A DNA stretch of 64,000 nt, from assembly GCF_013337045.2 (NCBI RefSeq), contig NZ_CP118259.1, positions 3,612,001 through 3,676,000 of the forward strand. The letters run 5' to 3'. The stretch's first letter is position 1, and each line of letters starts with the position of its first letter. Under the pieces are notes generated by a model that had not been told where the DNA came from, did not search any database, and was given only the letters and a program-made list of their open reading frames with translations. The position numbers were made by a program, and so were the translations under genes. Below, piece after piece: positions 1 through 9,040 of the stretch. This stretch comes from Agrobacterium vitis (GTDB lineage Bacteria; Pseudomonadota; Alphaproteobacteria; Rhizobiales; Rhizobiaceae).

Positions 1-629
1 GGTTGAATGGCGAGCGGTTCTCCAGTCTGCATTTCACCGGCCCAGGCACGGATCTGCGGGTTGGCTTGGCCGATGGCCACGAATGGCACGGAGGTGCCTC
101 CACGGCCAAGAATGGCATTACCTGCAATCCGAATATTCCGACGGAAGAGGTGTTCACCACGCCGCACGCGCTGAAAGTGGAGGGTTTGGTCTCCTCCACC
201 AAGCCGTTGTCGCATCAGGGCACGTTGATCGACAATATCCAGGTGCGGTTCGAAGCGGGTCGGATCGTCGAGGCCAAGGCATCGCGCGGCGAGGAAGTGC
301 TCAATAAGGTGTTGGACACCGACGAGGGGGCGCGGCGTTTGGGAGAAGTGGCGCTGGTGCCGCATTCATCGCCGATTTCGGCTTCCGGCATCCTGTTCTA
401 CAACACGCTGTTTGACGAAAACGCCTCGTGCCATATCGCGCTTGGCCAGTGCTATTCCAAATGCTTCCTGGACGGAGCGTCGCTGACGCCGGAGCAGATC
501 AAAGCCCAGGGCGGCAATTCGTCGTTGATCCATATCGATTGGATGATCGGTTCCGACAAGGTCGATATCGACGGGGTGAAAGCGGATGGCACAACGGTGC
601 CCGTGATGCGCAAGGGCGAATGGGCCTGA
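1..629 (+). CDS. M29-family aminopeptidase, 3' part (start outside window)
   Basis: The frame is open from the window edge to TGA at 627-629, so only about the last 208 residues of a protein usually near 410 residues are present. The family comprises dinuclear metal-dependent aminopeptidases (AmpS/PepS/aminopeptidase T) that release N-terminal residues in the cytoplasm. Visible family signatures are GEVALVPHSSPIS followed by FYNTLFDENASCHIALG, which carry the Glu, His and Tyr of the metal/active site, and the late HIDWMIG with the His-x-Asp metal ligands. No frame break is seen. Assignment to the family is firm; substrate preference cannot be told. Confidence 0.9.
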   Translation, partial: LNGERFSSLHFTGPGTDLRVGLADGHEWHGGASTAKNGITCNPNIPTEEVFTTPHALKVEGLVSSTKPLSHQGTLIDNIQVRFEAGRIVEAKASRGEEVLNKVLDTDEGARRLGEVALVPHSSPISASGILFYNTLFDENASCHIALGQCYSKCFLDGASLTPEQIKAQGGNSSLIHIDWMIGSDKVDIDGVKADGTTVPVMRKGEWA

Positions 630-789
630 ACATGCACACGGCCCGCGTTTGATAAACGCAGGCCGATTTCATCTAAATAGAGACCCGCGCACCAAATGTG
701 GTGCGCGAAAGTCGCCATAAATTTTGAATTTGTTACATAATTTGCTCTTCACGCCGATTCCGGTCTAAAGAATTATGCAGTAAGGCCGA

Positions 790-1170
790 TCAGCCCTGTC
801 TGGCCTTTCGGTTGGCATAACGCTGATCGCGCTGCGCCTTGCGGGTGGCTTCGTCTTCAAGCAAACGGGAAATTCGGGCTTTTTCAGCGGCGTCGCGGGC
901 ATCGGCTTCGGCCGTTGCTTCTGCGGCAAGTGCGGCTTCCCGTGCCGCCGTCTCGGCTGCAAGCCGTTGCTGTTCCTGCAATTTTGTCTGTTCGCGCTCG
1001 GCGCGCCGGGCTTCTCTCGCCTCGGCTATCGCCTGACGCTCCGCCTGGCGGGCAAGACGGCTTGGTTCAGACGCTTCCTGCGCGGCCTTATAGGCCTGAA
1101 GGAGAGCGGCCTTTGCGTCGGCAGCGGTGGTACGGCGGTCGACGACTTCATTTTTCCGGCTATTTTTCAA
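790..1170 (-). CDS. DUF6481-type small coiled-coil protein
   Basis: A 126-residue, very charged, Ala/Arg/Glu-rich protein predicted to be almost entirely helical coiled coil (about residues 40-115), with a DRRTTAADAKAALLQAYKA start that matches the short proteins of unknown function grouped as DUF6481 in Rhizobiales. The start appears to be TTG (1168-1170), with GGAAC about 6 bases upstream; no in-frame ATG precedes the conserved N-terminus. It lies 34 bp downstream of the next small charged gene on the same strand, so the two may be cotranscribed. Function unknown; the composition suggests nucleic-acid or protein scaffolding, which is only inference. Confidence 0.75.
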   Translation of the reverse strand: MKNSRKNEVVDRRTTAADAKAALLQAYKAAQEASEPSRLARQAERQAIAEAREARRAEREQTKLQEQQRLAAETAAREAALAAEATAEADARDAAEKARISRLLEDEATRKAQRDQRYANRKARQG

Positions 1171-1203
1171 AGAGATGTTCCAGTTGTAGATAGGGCCTGC
1201 AAA

Positions 1204-1428
1204 TCAGGCTTTTCGGGTCGTTTTGGCAGCAGTCGCGGCGTCAGCCATCTGCTGGTCCTGCAATTCCTTGGCAAGCCGTGCTTCGCGCAGCCTGAGGGTT
1301 TTTTCTTCGCGGGCAAGCACGAGCGAATCCTGTTCTTCCACGGCACGACCGCGCGCGAAGAACTGCGACTGCTCCTTGTCAAAAGCGATTTCCGCCTGCT
1401 GACGTGATTTACTATAGTTTTCTGCCAT
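1204..1428 (-). CDS. small charged hypothetical protein
   Basis: A 74-residue protein beginning MAENYSKSRQQAEIAFDKEQ. The ATG at 1426-1428 is preferred over an in-frame start 18 codons upstream because the extension is Arg/Pro-rich and looks non-coding. It is rich in Lys, Glu, Arg and Ala and likely helical. It precedes the DUF6481 gene on the same strand and resembles short rhizobial hypothetical proteins found beside cold-shock genes. I do not recognise a named domain and propose no function. Confidence 0.6.
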   Translation of the reverse strand: MAENYSKSRQQAEIAFDKEQSQFFARGRAVEEQDSLVLAREEKTLRLREARLAKELQDQQMADAATAAKTTRKA

Positions 1429-1545
1429 GGGGTCGCGCCTTTCTGGGTGGCAGCGCCGCGTGCCGGGCATGGCGCGCAAAAAACGCTACGACATTTAGCG
1501 CCGTGTACATCCAGGTGTACGTGAGGCCGCTGTGACACTAATTAC

Positions 1546-1672
1546 GAAGGCTCAAAGATGCAGATCACATCCTCGCCCTGAAGACATGCAGATATCTCAA
1601 AGACAACAAGGACTTGAGATGTTTGCAAACGGCATAGAAATTGCCATCTTCACGGTCTCTTCGCATACCATC
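1546..1672 (+). repeat. dispersed palindromic repeat, family 2, copy 1
   Basis: This segment aligns over about 125 bp with 62950-63076. Shared blocks, in order, are AAGATGC..CATCCTC, ATATCTCAAA, a spacer, CTTGAGAT, a CAAAYGG block, TCTTCA/TTTTCA, then CTTCG..ATA..ATC. The core is a hairpin with arms ATCTCAA (1594-1600) and TTGAGAT (1614-1620). It lies between divergently read neighbours in a non-coding gap. The family name is unknown to me. Confidence 0.65.
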
Positions 1673-1761
1673 TGCTGCATATTTCATGTGCGACCCGAGC
1701 CGGGCGCAAGACGTTATGCAACAGGAAATCGTGTGAGCGCGGTCTGCGACGGCGCGGCAGG

Positions 1762-1797
1762 CAATAAAAAAGGCCAGGCAAACTGCCTGACCTTGGT
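1762..1797 (-). terminator. rho-independent terminator of cspA
   Basis: On the minus strand GGTCAGGCA-TTT-TGCCTGGCC is followed by a run of T (plus-strand A run at 1765-1771). One mismatch in the stem. It lies 60 bp past the cspA stop. Confidence 0.8.
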
Positions 1798-1856
1798 TGG
1801 ATCATGCTCTCAACAATGCCAGTACATCCGTGGTCAAAGGAAAGCCGAACCCTATA

Positions 1857-2066
1857 TTAAGCAGCCTGGAGATTGCAGGCCGACATCTTGCCGGACTTGT
1901 TGTCGCGTTCCATGTCGTAGGCGATCTTCTGGCCTTCGACGATTTCACGCATACCAGCGCGTTCAACAGCAGAGATATGCACGAATGCATCTGGGCCGCC
2001 GTTGTCAGGCTGAATGAAGCCGAAGCCCTTAGTGGAATTAAACCATTTAACTGTGCCAGTGGTCAT
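1857..2066 (-). CDS. cspA: cold-shock domain protein, CspA family
   Basis: A 69-residue single OB-fold protein, the usual length for the family. RNP1 is seen as KGFGFIQ and RNP2 as DAFVHISAV. These proteins bind single-stranded RNA/DNA and melt RNA structure during cold adaptation or growth. The start MTTGTVKWF (ATG at 2064-2066) is chosen over an 11-codon in-frame extension because it matches the family and has an AAAGGG ribosome binding site. Rhizobia carry several Csp paralogues; which one this is cannot be told. Confidence 0.93.
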   Translation of the reverse strand: MTTGTVKWFNSTKGFGFIQPDNGGPDAFVHISAVERAGMREIVEGQKIAYDMERDNKSGKMSACNLQAA

Positions 2067-2390
2067 GATGAACCCTTTCATAGCATATTGAGTGACCACA
2101 GCGTAAAACGCCGTGGATGAGGATAGCGATTTTTGAAAGGAAGGTTCGTTCAGGGCGCGGTGCTAATTGCGCGGTAACCAAAGCTCAGCAAGCAAATATC
2201 GATGACCAATAGATACCCCCTCAAGGCATGCATGTCAACCAAAGCTTTGAATTTATTATGATCCGTCTTTTTTTCAAGCCATGGCAAAGGGGTCCAAAGC
2301 CTTGTATCCGCACCGTAATCCCTGTCCGCACGGCACCGCGTTCAAACGTCCATTCTGTCGCTCGTCACGGTGCTGTTTGCGCCCTTTTGG
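2067..2390. other. cspA upstream region / xseA 3' flank
   Basis: 324 bp separating the cspA start from the xseA stop (both minus strand). It must hold the cspA promoter and leader; long leaders are usual for cold-shock genes. I see no gene, no clear promoter and no strong terminator for xseA. Confidence 0.5.
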
Positions 2391-4022
2391 TTAGAAAAGA
2401 CTCCCCTGTCCGGCGGGTGGCTCCGATTTTTTCGGCGATTTGGGCAAGGGATTCGGTTTCACCGGGGCTGGGGTTGTCGTGGCAGGAGTGGCTTGCGGTG
2501 GAGGTGACGCCTTATCGCCATCACCTGTCACGGCGGAAACCCGGCCATCGGCAAATTCGATTGCGATGGCGCGCCCATGTTCAAGTCCCGCCGCACGCGA
2601 GAGGGGCCGGTCATCCTCCCCACGGATCACGGCATAGCCGCGCATCAGGACATTCTTGTAGGACAGCGATTGCAGCATCCGGTCATGGGCCGACACCGTG
2701 GAGCGGGCGCGGCGAAGATCGTTGATAACAGCGCTGTCGGCCCGGCGCGAAAAGCTGTCCAGCCGGTCCCTCGAGCGTCCCGTTTGGGCCTTCAGCCGGG
2801 CTGGAACTGCCGTCAATGTCGCATCGATCCGGCCAAGATGGGCTTTTTGCCGCTCGATCAGCCGCTCGATAATCCGGTCGGCAAGGGCGGCGCGTTCGCT
2901 GACCCGCTGGCGGCGTTCGACCAGGCGGCGCACCAGCATATCCGGCGACAATTTGGCAGCGGCCCGCTCGAAGCTTTGCCGCTTGGTCATGGTATTCAGT
3001 TCCAGGCTGCGGCCAAGACCGCTGGCCGCTTCGTCGAAACGGCGGCGGGGCAGCGCCAGCAATTGATCGAGAGAGGGCAGGGCGCGGGCCAGCGCCCGCA
3101 GGTTCTGGCGGCGATGATCCATCTGGCGGTTGACGGCACCTGCCAGACGCGCGGCCAGCCCGGCCAGTTGCGCTTCCAGATCCGCCTTGACCGGCACGGC
3201 CATTTCAGCCGCGCCTGTCGGCGTCGGCGCCCTGACATCGGCTGCATAATCGATCAGTGTCCAGTCCGTTTCATGGCCGACCGCCGAAATCAGCGGAATG
3301 GCGCTGGCCGCCGCCGCCCGCACCACCGCTTCGTCGTTGAAGCTCCACAGATCTTCCAGGCTGCCGCCACCGCGCGCGACGATCAGCACATCCGGCCTCG
3401 GGATGGCACCATCAGGCTGAAAGGCATTGAAGCCGTTGATAGCATTGGCAACTTCGTCGCCGGAGCCTTCGCCCTGCACCTTGACGGGCCAGACCAGCAC
3501 ATGCACCGGAAAGCGGTCTGAAATCCGGTGAAGAATGTCGCGGATGACAGCGCCGGTGGGCGAGGTGACGACGCCGATGACCTTCGGCATGAAAGGCAGC
3601 AATTGCTTGGCAGCCGGATCGAACAGGCCTTCGGCCGTAAACCGGCGCTTGCGCTCCTCGATCAACGCCATCAGGGCGCCAGCGCCGGCCGGCTCCATCT
3701 GCTCGATGACAATCTGGTATTTGGACGAGCCGGGAAAGGTGGTGATGCGGCCGGTGGCGATCACTTCCATACCTTCTTCGGGCCGGTATTTCAGCTTGGA
3801 AAACGACCCTTTCCAGATCACCGCGTCGATCCGCGCCTTGTCGTCTTTAAGCGAAAAATAGGCATGACCGGAGGAATGCTGGCCTCGAAAGCCGGAAATT
3901 TCGCCGCGCACTCGCACCTGATCGAAGGCGGTTTCGATGGTGCGCTTGATCGATCCGGAAAGCTCCGAGACGGAAAATTCGGTCAGATTGCTGGGCTGGT
4001 CGTCGTCAAAGAAAGAGGCCAT
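2391..4022 (-). CDS. xseA: exodeoxyribonuclease VII large subunit
   Basis: A 543-residue protein. XseA with several XseB subunits degrades single-stranded DNA from both ends to acid-soluble oligonucleotides. The N-terminal OB-fold (about residues 10-110, [29 protein letters not shown]) is followed by the catalytic core with [31 protein letters not shown] and [26 protein letters not shown], all XseA hallmarks. A long helical region (about 270-450) and a Pro/Lys-rich tail follow; the tail makes it longer than the E. coli protein (about 456). xseB is not in the window. Confidence 0.96.
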   Translation of the reverse strand: MASFFDDDQPSNLTEFSVSELSGSIKRTIETAFDQVRVRGEISGFRGQHSSGHAYFSLKDDKARIDAVIWKGSFSKLKYRPEEGMEVIATGRITTFPGSSKYQIVIEQMEPAGAGALMALIEERKRRFTAEGLFDPAAKQLLPFMPKVIGVVTSPTGAVIRDILHRISDRFPVHVLVWPVKVQGEGSGDEVANAINGFNAFQPDGAIPRPDVLIVARGGGSLEDLWSFNDEAVVRAAAASAIPLISAVGHETDWTLIDYAADVRAPTPTGAAEMAVPVKADLEAQLAGLAARLAGAVNRQMDHRRQNLRALARALPSLDQLLALPRRRFDEAASGLGRSLELNTMTKRQSFERAAAKLSPDMLVRRLVERRQRVSERAALADRIIERLIERQKAHLGRIDATLTAVPARLKAQTGRSRDRLDSFSRRADSAVINDLRRARSTVSAHDRMLQSLSYKNVLMRGYAVIRGEDDRPLSRAAGLEHGRAIAIEFADGRVSAVTGDGDKASPPPQATPATTTPAPVKPNPLPKSPKKSEPPAGQGSLF

Positions 4023-4132
4023 GACAGTGTTTTATCCAAGCTTGCAAAAAAACGCATCTATTTTTGGAAAGAAGTAAACAGGCTTTGTTCGGGGCGTTTT
4101 CATGGGCCAATCGTTAACTCTCGGGTGGCAAT

Positions 4133-4402
4133 ATGCCCGATATCACGATTTGTCTGTCATACGGGATCGCATCCATGACCTTTCTCATCGCCATGGCAAT
4201 TGGCATCGCCACCGCAACGACCAGAAGCATCCTGGCGATTGTAGCGGTTTCGCTGGTGCTTTTGACGGCGGGGCTGGTCATGCTGGCTCTTTCGCCTGCG
4301 ATGACGGCGATGGATCTGCTGACGGCTCTGATCGCCTATAATGTCGGGCTTATCGATTGCCTGATGGTCACGCTGGCCTTGTCACAGCGCAAGATCGCCT
4401 GA
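4133..4402 (+). CDS. small integral membrane protein
   Basis: An 89-residue, strongly hydrophobic protein with about three predicted membrane helices (about residues 5-25, 32-52, 58-80) and a short basic C-terminus. The ATG at 4133 has only a weak upstream GGTGG. It stands alone between xseA (divergent) and a convergent membrane-protein gene. No family is recognised. The hydrophobic periodicity supports a real gene, but it could be a chance frame. Confidence 0.5.
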   Translation: MPDITICLSYGIASMTFLIAMAIGIATATTRSILAIVAVSLVLLTAGLVMLALSPAMTAMDLLTALIAYNVGLIDCLMVTLALSQRKIA

Positions 4403-4449
4403 TTTCACTATTCGCCTGATCTCACTATTCGTTTTTAAACTCTATCCGT

Positions 4450-6357
4450 TCACGGCTGCGGCTTGACCACAAAGATCCGCAGGCCGGACTGGCTGTCGGC
4501 TGCAAGCGGCTGAAGATAATCAGGCACTCTGTTGCGGTTCAGATCCGCATAAAGCCCGTCGGGCTTCAAGGCGATCAACTGGCGGGTTTGTGCATCGGAG
4601 GGGCAGAAGGCGAGAATGCCGACATGGGCACCCACCAGAAAAGCAAGGGCGTCCGGCGGTGTCGAGAGGCCGATATGCAGTTCCGTCAGCATGCCTGCCT
4701 GGTTGCGATGATAGGGCGCGGTCAATATCCGATGCGAGGTAAAGCGCAGGATGGAAGTGCCGCTTTCCGATGGGGCGGCAACCGTCGTCGGCGCTAAACT
4801 CGTCAATTGGGCCAAGCCCGCCAATTGAGCAAGAGCTTTTTCAGATGAGCAATCACGGCTGGCATCCTGGGATGCCGGGCCGGAGCGAGTCTGTAGTTTT
4901 AATCGTGCCGTTCCTTCCACGGCAAGCGTGCCTGCGATTGCCCACACGGAAGGGACCGACAGAAGAATGCTGGCGATATAGGCAAGGCTTGAGAGAATGC
5001 GGGCTGGTCGCAGCATTGCACGCCCGCGCAGATCGGCAACCAGCAGAGCGAGCGGCAGGATCGGGATCAGGTTGGAAAACATTGCGCCGCGCACCTGGAT
5101 CAGCGCGACACCGACGCTGACCGCCAGCAAGAGCGCCAGTGCCAAATGCGCCTCCATCTGGTTTTTCCGCCAGACCTGAGTAAGGCAGACCAAAAGCCCG
5201 AATAGGCCGACAGCGTAAAAGCCGCCGAGAGTTCCCGGCTCCTGCTGCGCCATGGCAAGGATCGAGCGAGCCTCGCCGACATTGTTCAGCCACAGCGTCA
5301 CCAGCATCGGATCGAGATTGGCGAGCGGATTGCCGAGGCATTGAGGCGCGACAATCAGAGCTGAGAGACCGACGCTTGCTCCGATCACCAGCAGCAAGAG
5401 CAGCCGAACACCGGCAGGAAACCGGCTGGCAAAGGCGGCAGCGGAAAACAGCAATCCGCCGCCAATCGCCGTCAGGGCGTAAAACCCGAAGGAGAGATTG
5501 TCGCAGGTCACCGTGCGATAGGATTGCGCAGGCACAGTTGCCACGAACAGCAGCGTGACCGACAGCGCCAGGCTAAGAGAATAGGCCATAGCGCAGGCCC
5601 GCATCGCTTTGCCATGCCAGGCCCAAAGCAGGGCGACGATAGCGCAGGCCGTGGCAATCAGCGGCGTGGTTTCTGCGCCGATGGCCAGCGCCACCGCCGC
5701 CGCCGCACCGGCCAGCGTAAACAGTGTCGATGAGCGTGTCCGGGAGCGGGGTTCAGACTGGTTCGAAGCCTGAACCCTTGGCGCGGCGGTGGAAAGTACG
5801 GCGGTCAGGAAAGCGACCAGGGCGATCTGGACATTGTGATGATCGATTGCGCCGGGCAGGAAACGGTTGGATGTCAGAAGATAAAGAGCGCTCAGGCAAA
5901 GCGCCAGATGCATGGTCACCCGACCGCCCAGCGCCCATCCGGCAGCACCGAACGACAGCATGACCGGCACGGTCCAGAGGAGCGGCCAGATGGCGAGGGC
6001 AACGGCTTCGGCTGTGTGCGGTGCAAACCAGATACCCGCCAGCCGGATTAAGGTGGCAATCGGCCAGTCGATCAGCCGCGACCAATGCATCAGCGTGCCG
6101 GGCGACAGACCCAGGCGGTATTGCATCATGTCAAACCAGCCCTGACCGGCAAGATAATCCCGAACCTCGATCAGCCGCATGGCATCGTCATTGTCAGCGC
6201 CGACATAATCCTTGGCAAAAGGCAGCGTCGTCGCACAGAGGACGACGATGACGAGAAGGCAATAGCCCAGCATCACCGGCAGAAGGCGCGGGGCGGTCCC
6301 AGGTGCCGTCACCAGAGATGATGCAGAGGATGCAGGAAGAGAAGAACTGGACGTCAT
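4450..6357 (-). CDS. multi-spanning GT-C-like membrane protein
   Basis: About 635 residues with some ten or more hydrophobic helices and a C-terminal soluble domain (about 540-635). The first long loop carries KDYVGADNDDAMRLIEVRDYL: an acidic DD just after the first membrane segment is where GT-C fold transferases (STT3, PMT, ArnT type) keep their catalytic acid. This suggests a lipid-linked sugar transferase acting at the periplasmic face. The ATG at 6355-6357 (GGAA 6 bases upstream) is preferred to an in-frame start at 6519, which would overlap the divergent neighbour. That neighbour pair is GT2 plus GtrA. The GT-C assignment is inference. Confidence 0.65.
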   Translation of the reverse strand: MTSSSSLPASSASSLVTAPGTAPRLLPVMLGYCLLVIVVLCATTLPFAKDYVGADNDDAMRLIEVRDYLAGQGWFDMMQYRLGLSPGTLMHWSRLIDWPIATLIRLAGIWFAPHTAEAVALAIWPLLWTVPVMLSFGAAGWALGGRVTMHLALCLSALYLLTSNRFLPGAIDHHNVQIALVAFLTAVLSTAAPRVQASNQSEPRSRTRSSTLFTLAGAAAAVALAIGAETTPLIATACAIVALLWAWHGKAMRACAMAYSLSLALSVTLLFVATVPAQSYRTVTCDNLSFGFYALTAIGGGLLFSAAAFASRFPAGVRLLLLLVIGASVGLSALIVAPQCLGNPLANLDPMLVTLWLNNVGEARSILAMAQQEPGTLGGFYAVGLFGLLVCLTQVWRKNQMEAHLALALLLAVSVGVALIQVRGAMFSNLIPILPLALLVADLRGRAMLRPARILSSLAYIASILLSVPSVWAIAGTLAVEGTARLKLQTRSGPASQDASRDCSSEKALAQLAGLAQLTSLAPTTVAAPSESGTSILRFTSHRILTAPYHRNQAGMLTELHIGLSTPPDALAFLVGAHVGILAFCPSDAQTRQLIALKPDGLYADLNRNRVPDYLQPLAADSQSGLRIFVVKPQP

Positions 6358-6517
6358 CGGTATTTCCGGTTGTTCGGGGCCTCCCGTTTCGGGGGGATGC
6401 GACCAAGATTCTTCGATTGTTCGGCTTATCCGAAACCTAGCCTTAACCTTCTCAAGAAATAGTAAAATCTCAAGGAGCCGCGTTTCGGCTGCCCGAACAT
6501 GTGTATCGAGTAAGTTC

Positions 6518-7522
6518 ATGGGCCAAACACCAGTACCGGACGTGGCGGTCCTTATTCCCTGCTATAATGAGGCTGGCACCATTGCCTCGGTGGTGCGCGG
6601 TTTCCGTACCGCCCTGCCGCGGGCGCGGGTCTATGTCTATGACAACAATTCCACCGATGGCACGGCGCTGGCCGCCATGCTGGCCGGTGCCGAGGTGTTG
6701 CACGAGCGCCGGCAGGGCAAGGGCCATGTGGTGCGCCGGATGTTTGCCGATATCGACGCCGATATCTATCTGATGGCCGATGGCGATGGCACCTACGCGC
6801 CGCAGGACGCGAATGCGTTGATCCATCTGCTGATGGAAGAGCGCGCCGACATGGTGGTCGCCACGCGCCGTAATGTCCACAATGATGCCGGACGCCAGGG
6901 GCATGCGCTTGGCAATCGTCTGTTTAACGGGCTGTACCGTTTTCTGTTCGGGCCGGGCTTTACCGATATTTTCTCAGGCTACCGTGCCTTCTCGCGCCGC
7001 TATGTCAAAACCTTTCCGGCAGTGTCGGCAGGCTTTGAAATTGAGACAGAAATGTCCGTCCATGCCTCGCGGCTGAAGTTGCCGGTCGTGGAACTGGAGT
7101 TGGACTACGGACGCAGGCCCGAAGGCTCCCATTCCAAGCTATCGACCTTACGCGACGGTGCAAAAATCCTCTGGATGTTCGCTATGCTGTCCAAGGAGAC
7201 GCGGCCATTTGCGACGTTCTCGGCGCTGGCCGGGCTGGTCCTGGCGATAAGCCTCGGTTTCATGGCACCGGTTCTGGGCGAATATTTCACCACCGGCCTC
7301 GTGTCGCGGCTGCCGACCTGGGTTCTGTCGGTGGCGCTGCTGTTGATGAGCCAGCTCTTGTTTACCGCGGGATTGATCCTCGACTCGCTATCGCGGGCGC
7401 GGGCCGAGCATTTGCGGCTTTCCTATATCGCCTTGCCCGCCTTTATCGCACCTGAAAACCCGGCCTTGGCAGCGGCTGATCCCGTCATCGATCCGGCTCG
7501 CTCGGCTGCGGACGCTGCATGA
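6518..7522 (+). CDS. glycosyltransferase family 2, membrane-anchored (GtrB/DPM-like)
   Basis: 334 residues. The N-terminal GT-A domain begins VLIPCYNEAGTI, has VYDNNST and the metal-binding LMADGDGTYAPQD, plus FSGYRAFSRR, typical of transferases moving a sugar from a nucleotide donor to undecaprenyl phosphate on the cytoplasmic side. Two C-terminal membrane helices lie at about 228-250 and 263-290. The stop overlaps the GtrA start (ATGA), so the two are translationally coupled. A GT-C-like protein is encoded divergently next door, giving the parts of a Gtr-type glycan-modifying system. Confidence 0.88.
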   Translation: MGQTPVPDVAVLIPCYNEAGTIASVVRGFRTALPRARVYVYDNNSTDGTALAAMLAGAEVLHERRQGKGHVVRRMFADIDADIYLMADGDGTYAPQDANALIHLLMEERADMVVATRRNVHNDAGRQGHALGNRLFNGLYRFLFGPGFTDIFSGYRAFSRRYVKTFPAVSAGFEIETEMSVHASRLKLPVVELELDYGRRPEGSHSKLSTLRDGAKILWMFAMLSKETRPFATFSALAGLVLAISLGFMAPVLGEYFTTGLVSRLPTWVLSVALLLMSQLLFTAGLILDSLSRARAEHLRLSYIALPAFIAPENPALAAADPVIDPARSAADAA

Positions 7523-7893
7523 AGAAGCTGGTCCGTTTTGCTCTGGTCGGCAGTACGGGTTTTGCCGTGGATGCCGGGCTTTTATGGCTGCTTCTGTCTT
7601 ACAGCGCTCTTGGCCCTTTACCGGCCCGCGCCCTTGCCATTCTGGCGGCCCTGTTCGTCACATGGCGGCTTAACCGTGCCTTCACCTTCGGGGCATCCCG
7701 GCGAAGCCTCGCCGTCGAGGGATTTCGCTATGGCTCGGTCGGGGTGGTCTCGGCGCTGGTCAATTACGGTCTTTATGCCGGGTTGTTGATCGCCATCCCG
7801 GCACTCAATCCTTTCGCGGCGCTGGTTTTCGCATCACTTGCCGCGATGGCTTTCAGCTTTTTCGGCTATTCGCGGTTTGTGTTTCGCCGTTGA
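7519..7893 (+). CDS. GtrA-family membrane protein (putative flippase)
   Basis: 124 residues with four hydrophobic helices; the VRFALVGSTGFAVDAGLLWLL opening, the RPARALAILAALFVTWRLNRAFTF-like segment and the closing FFGYSRFVFRR are family signatures. GtrA proteins are thought to flip undecaprenyl-linked sugars across the inner membrane. The gene starts inside the stop of the GT2 gene (4-bp ATGA overlap), so supply of the lipid-linked sugar and its translocation are coupled. Confidence 0.9.
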   Translation: MKKLVRFALVGSTGFAVDAGLLWLLLSYSALGPLPARALAILAALFVTWRLNRAFTFGASRRSLAVEGFRYGSVGVVSALVNYGLYAGLLIAIPALNPFAALVFASLAAMAFSFFGYSRFVFRR

Positions 7894-7911
7894 AGCACTG
7901 AAATCGGTTGA

Positions 7912-8898
7912 TCAAACCGGTTCCCAACCATCCTTTTCGCTGGCCCGGTAGATGGCATCGATGAAGCGCTGGTTGGCGCGGGAGTTTTCCAGCGTCACAA
8001 CGTTGCTCTCTTCACCCCGGGCTGCCTTGGCAAACGCTTCAGCTTCCAGGCGATATTGGCGGCTATCGGGAAAGCGGAAAATCTGCGATTCGCTGTGGTT
8101 GCGGTTGGTCAGTTCCAGCTCTTCCGCCCCCCAGCGGTCGGCATTGAACGGTGATTTCACCTCGATAAACCCTTCATCGCCATGAAACACCATGGTCTGG
8201 CGGGCGGCCATCTGGGTGGCGATGTAAAAACTCATGTCGAAACTGCCGAAATCGGCTTTGACGCTGGAATAGATGTCGGTGCCGAATTCGGGGTCGCGTT
8301 CCGTCACCGCCTGCACCCGCACCGGCTCAAGGCCTGTCGCGAAGCGGGTGGTGATGGTCGGATAGACGCCAATATCCGGTAGCGCGCCACCGCCGAGTTC
8401 CGGGATATTGCGCATATTACCGGGATCGCGGTTGAAGTAAGTGAAAGACCCTTGCACATGCCGCAGCTTGCCGATGGCGCCATCGGCCAGAAGGGCGCGG
8501 ACTTTGTGCCAGACAGGCGCATAGGTGACCATGAAGGCTTCCGAAATCAGCACCTTGTTGCGGTCGCGCGCGGCGATCAGGCTGTCGATGTCCGCTGCTT
8601 TCAGGGCAATCGGCTTTTCGCACAGTACATGCTTGCCCGCATCGGCAGCTTTTATCGTCCATTCCACATGCTGGGCGGTTGGCAGGGGAATATAGACGGC
8701 ATCGATCAGGTCAGACGCCAGCATCTCTTCATAGGAGCCGAAGGCATGCGGCACGGAAAAGCGGTCAGCCATGGCTCGGGCCTTGGCAAGGTCACGGCTG
8801 GCAATGGCGCTGACCACGGCCCCTTCCGCATCCTGAATGGCCGGTACGACCAGTTCACGACCAATTTTCGCCGTCGATAAAATTCCAAACCGCAGCAT
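7912..8898 (-). CDS. Gfo/Idh/MocA-family oxidoreductase
   Basis: About 328 residues. The N-terminal Rossmann fold ([20 protein letters not shown]) binds NAD(P), and the family motif [12 protein letters not shown] gives the catalytic Lys of the EKP signature. The C-terminal alpha/beta domain (about 125-328) sets the substrate, usually a sugar or inositol derivative, which cannot be read here. The start at 8896-8898 has a strong GGAGGA 8 bases upstream; an in-frame start six codons earlier lacks one. It is convergent with the GtrA gene, 18 bp apart. Confidence 0.92.
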   Translation of the reverse strand: MLRFGILSTAKIGRELVVPAIQDAEGAVVSAIASRDLAKARAMADRFSVPHAFGSYEEMLASDLIDAVYIPLPTAQHVEWTIKAADAGKHVLCEKPIALKAADIDSLIAARDRNKVLISEAFMVTYAPVWHKVRALLADGAIGKLRHVQGSFTYFNRDPGNMRNIPELGGGALPDIGVYPTITTRFATGLEPVRVQAVTERDPEFGTDIYSSVKADFGSFDMSFYIATQMAARQTMVFHGDEGFIEVKSPFNADRWGAEELELTNRNHSESQIFRFPDSRQYRLEAEAFAKAARGEESNVVTLENSRANQRFIDAIYRASEKDGWEPV

Positions 8899-9040
8899 GA
8901 CTTTTCCTCCGCACATCGTATTTCGGTAGACGACACATAACGTCTATGCCCGGATTGTGAACAGGGCTTGGTTGTTATCGGTGCTGTACGCGTTATTTTC
9001 CTGTCGAATTTCCCTTATCGATTTGTTCTGGAGATCTATC

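Larger units (their letters stand above)
1429..1856. other. intergenic region with palindromic repeat and cspA terminator
   Basis: 428 bp without a convincing gene. It contains the promoter side of the small charged gene, a dispersed palindromic repeat (1546-1672) listed separately, and the rho-independent terminator of cspA. Open frames here overlap the hairpins and have no ribosome binding site. Confidence 0.6.
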
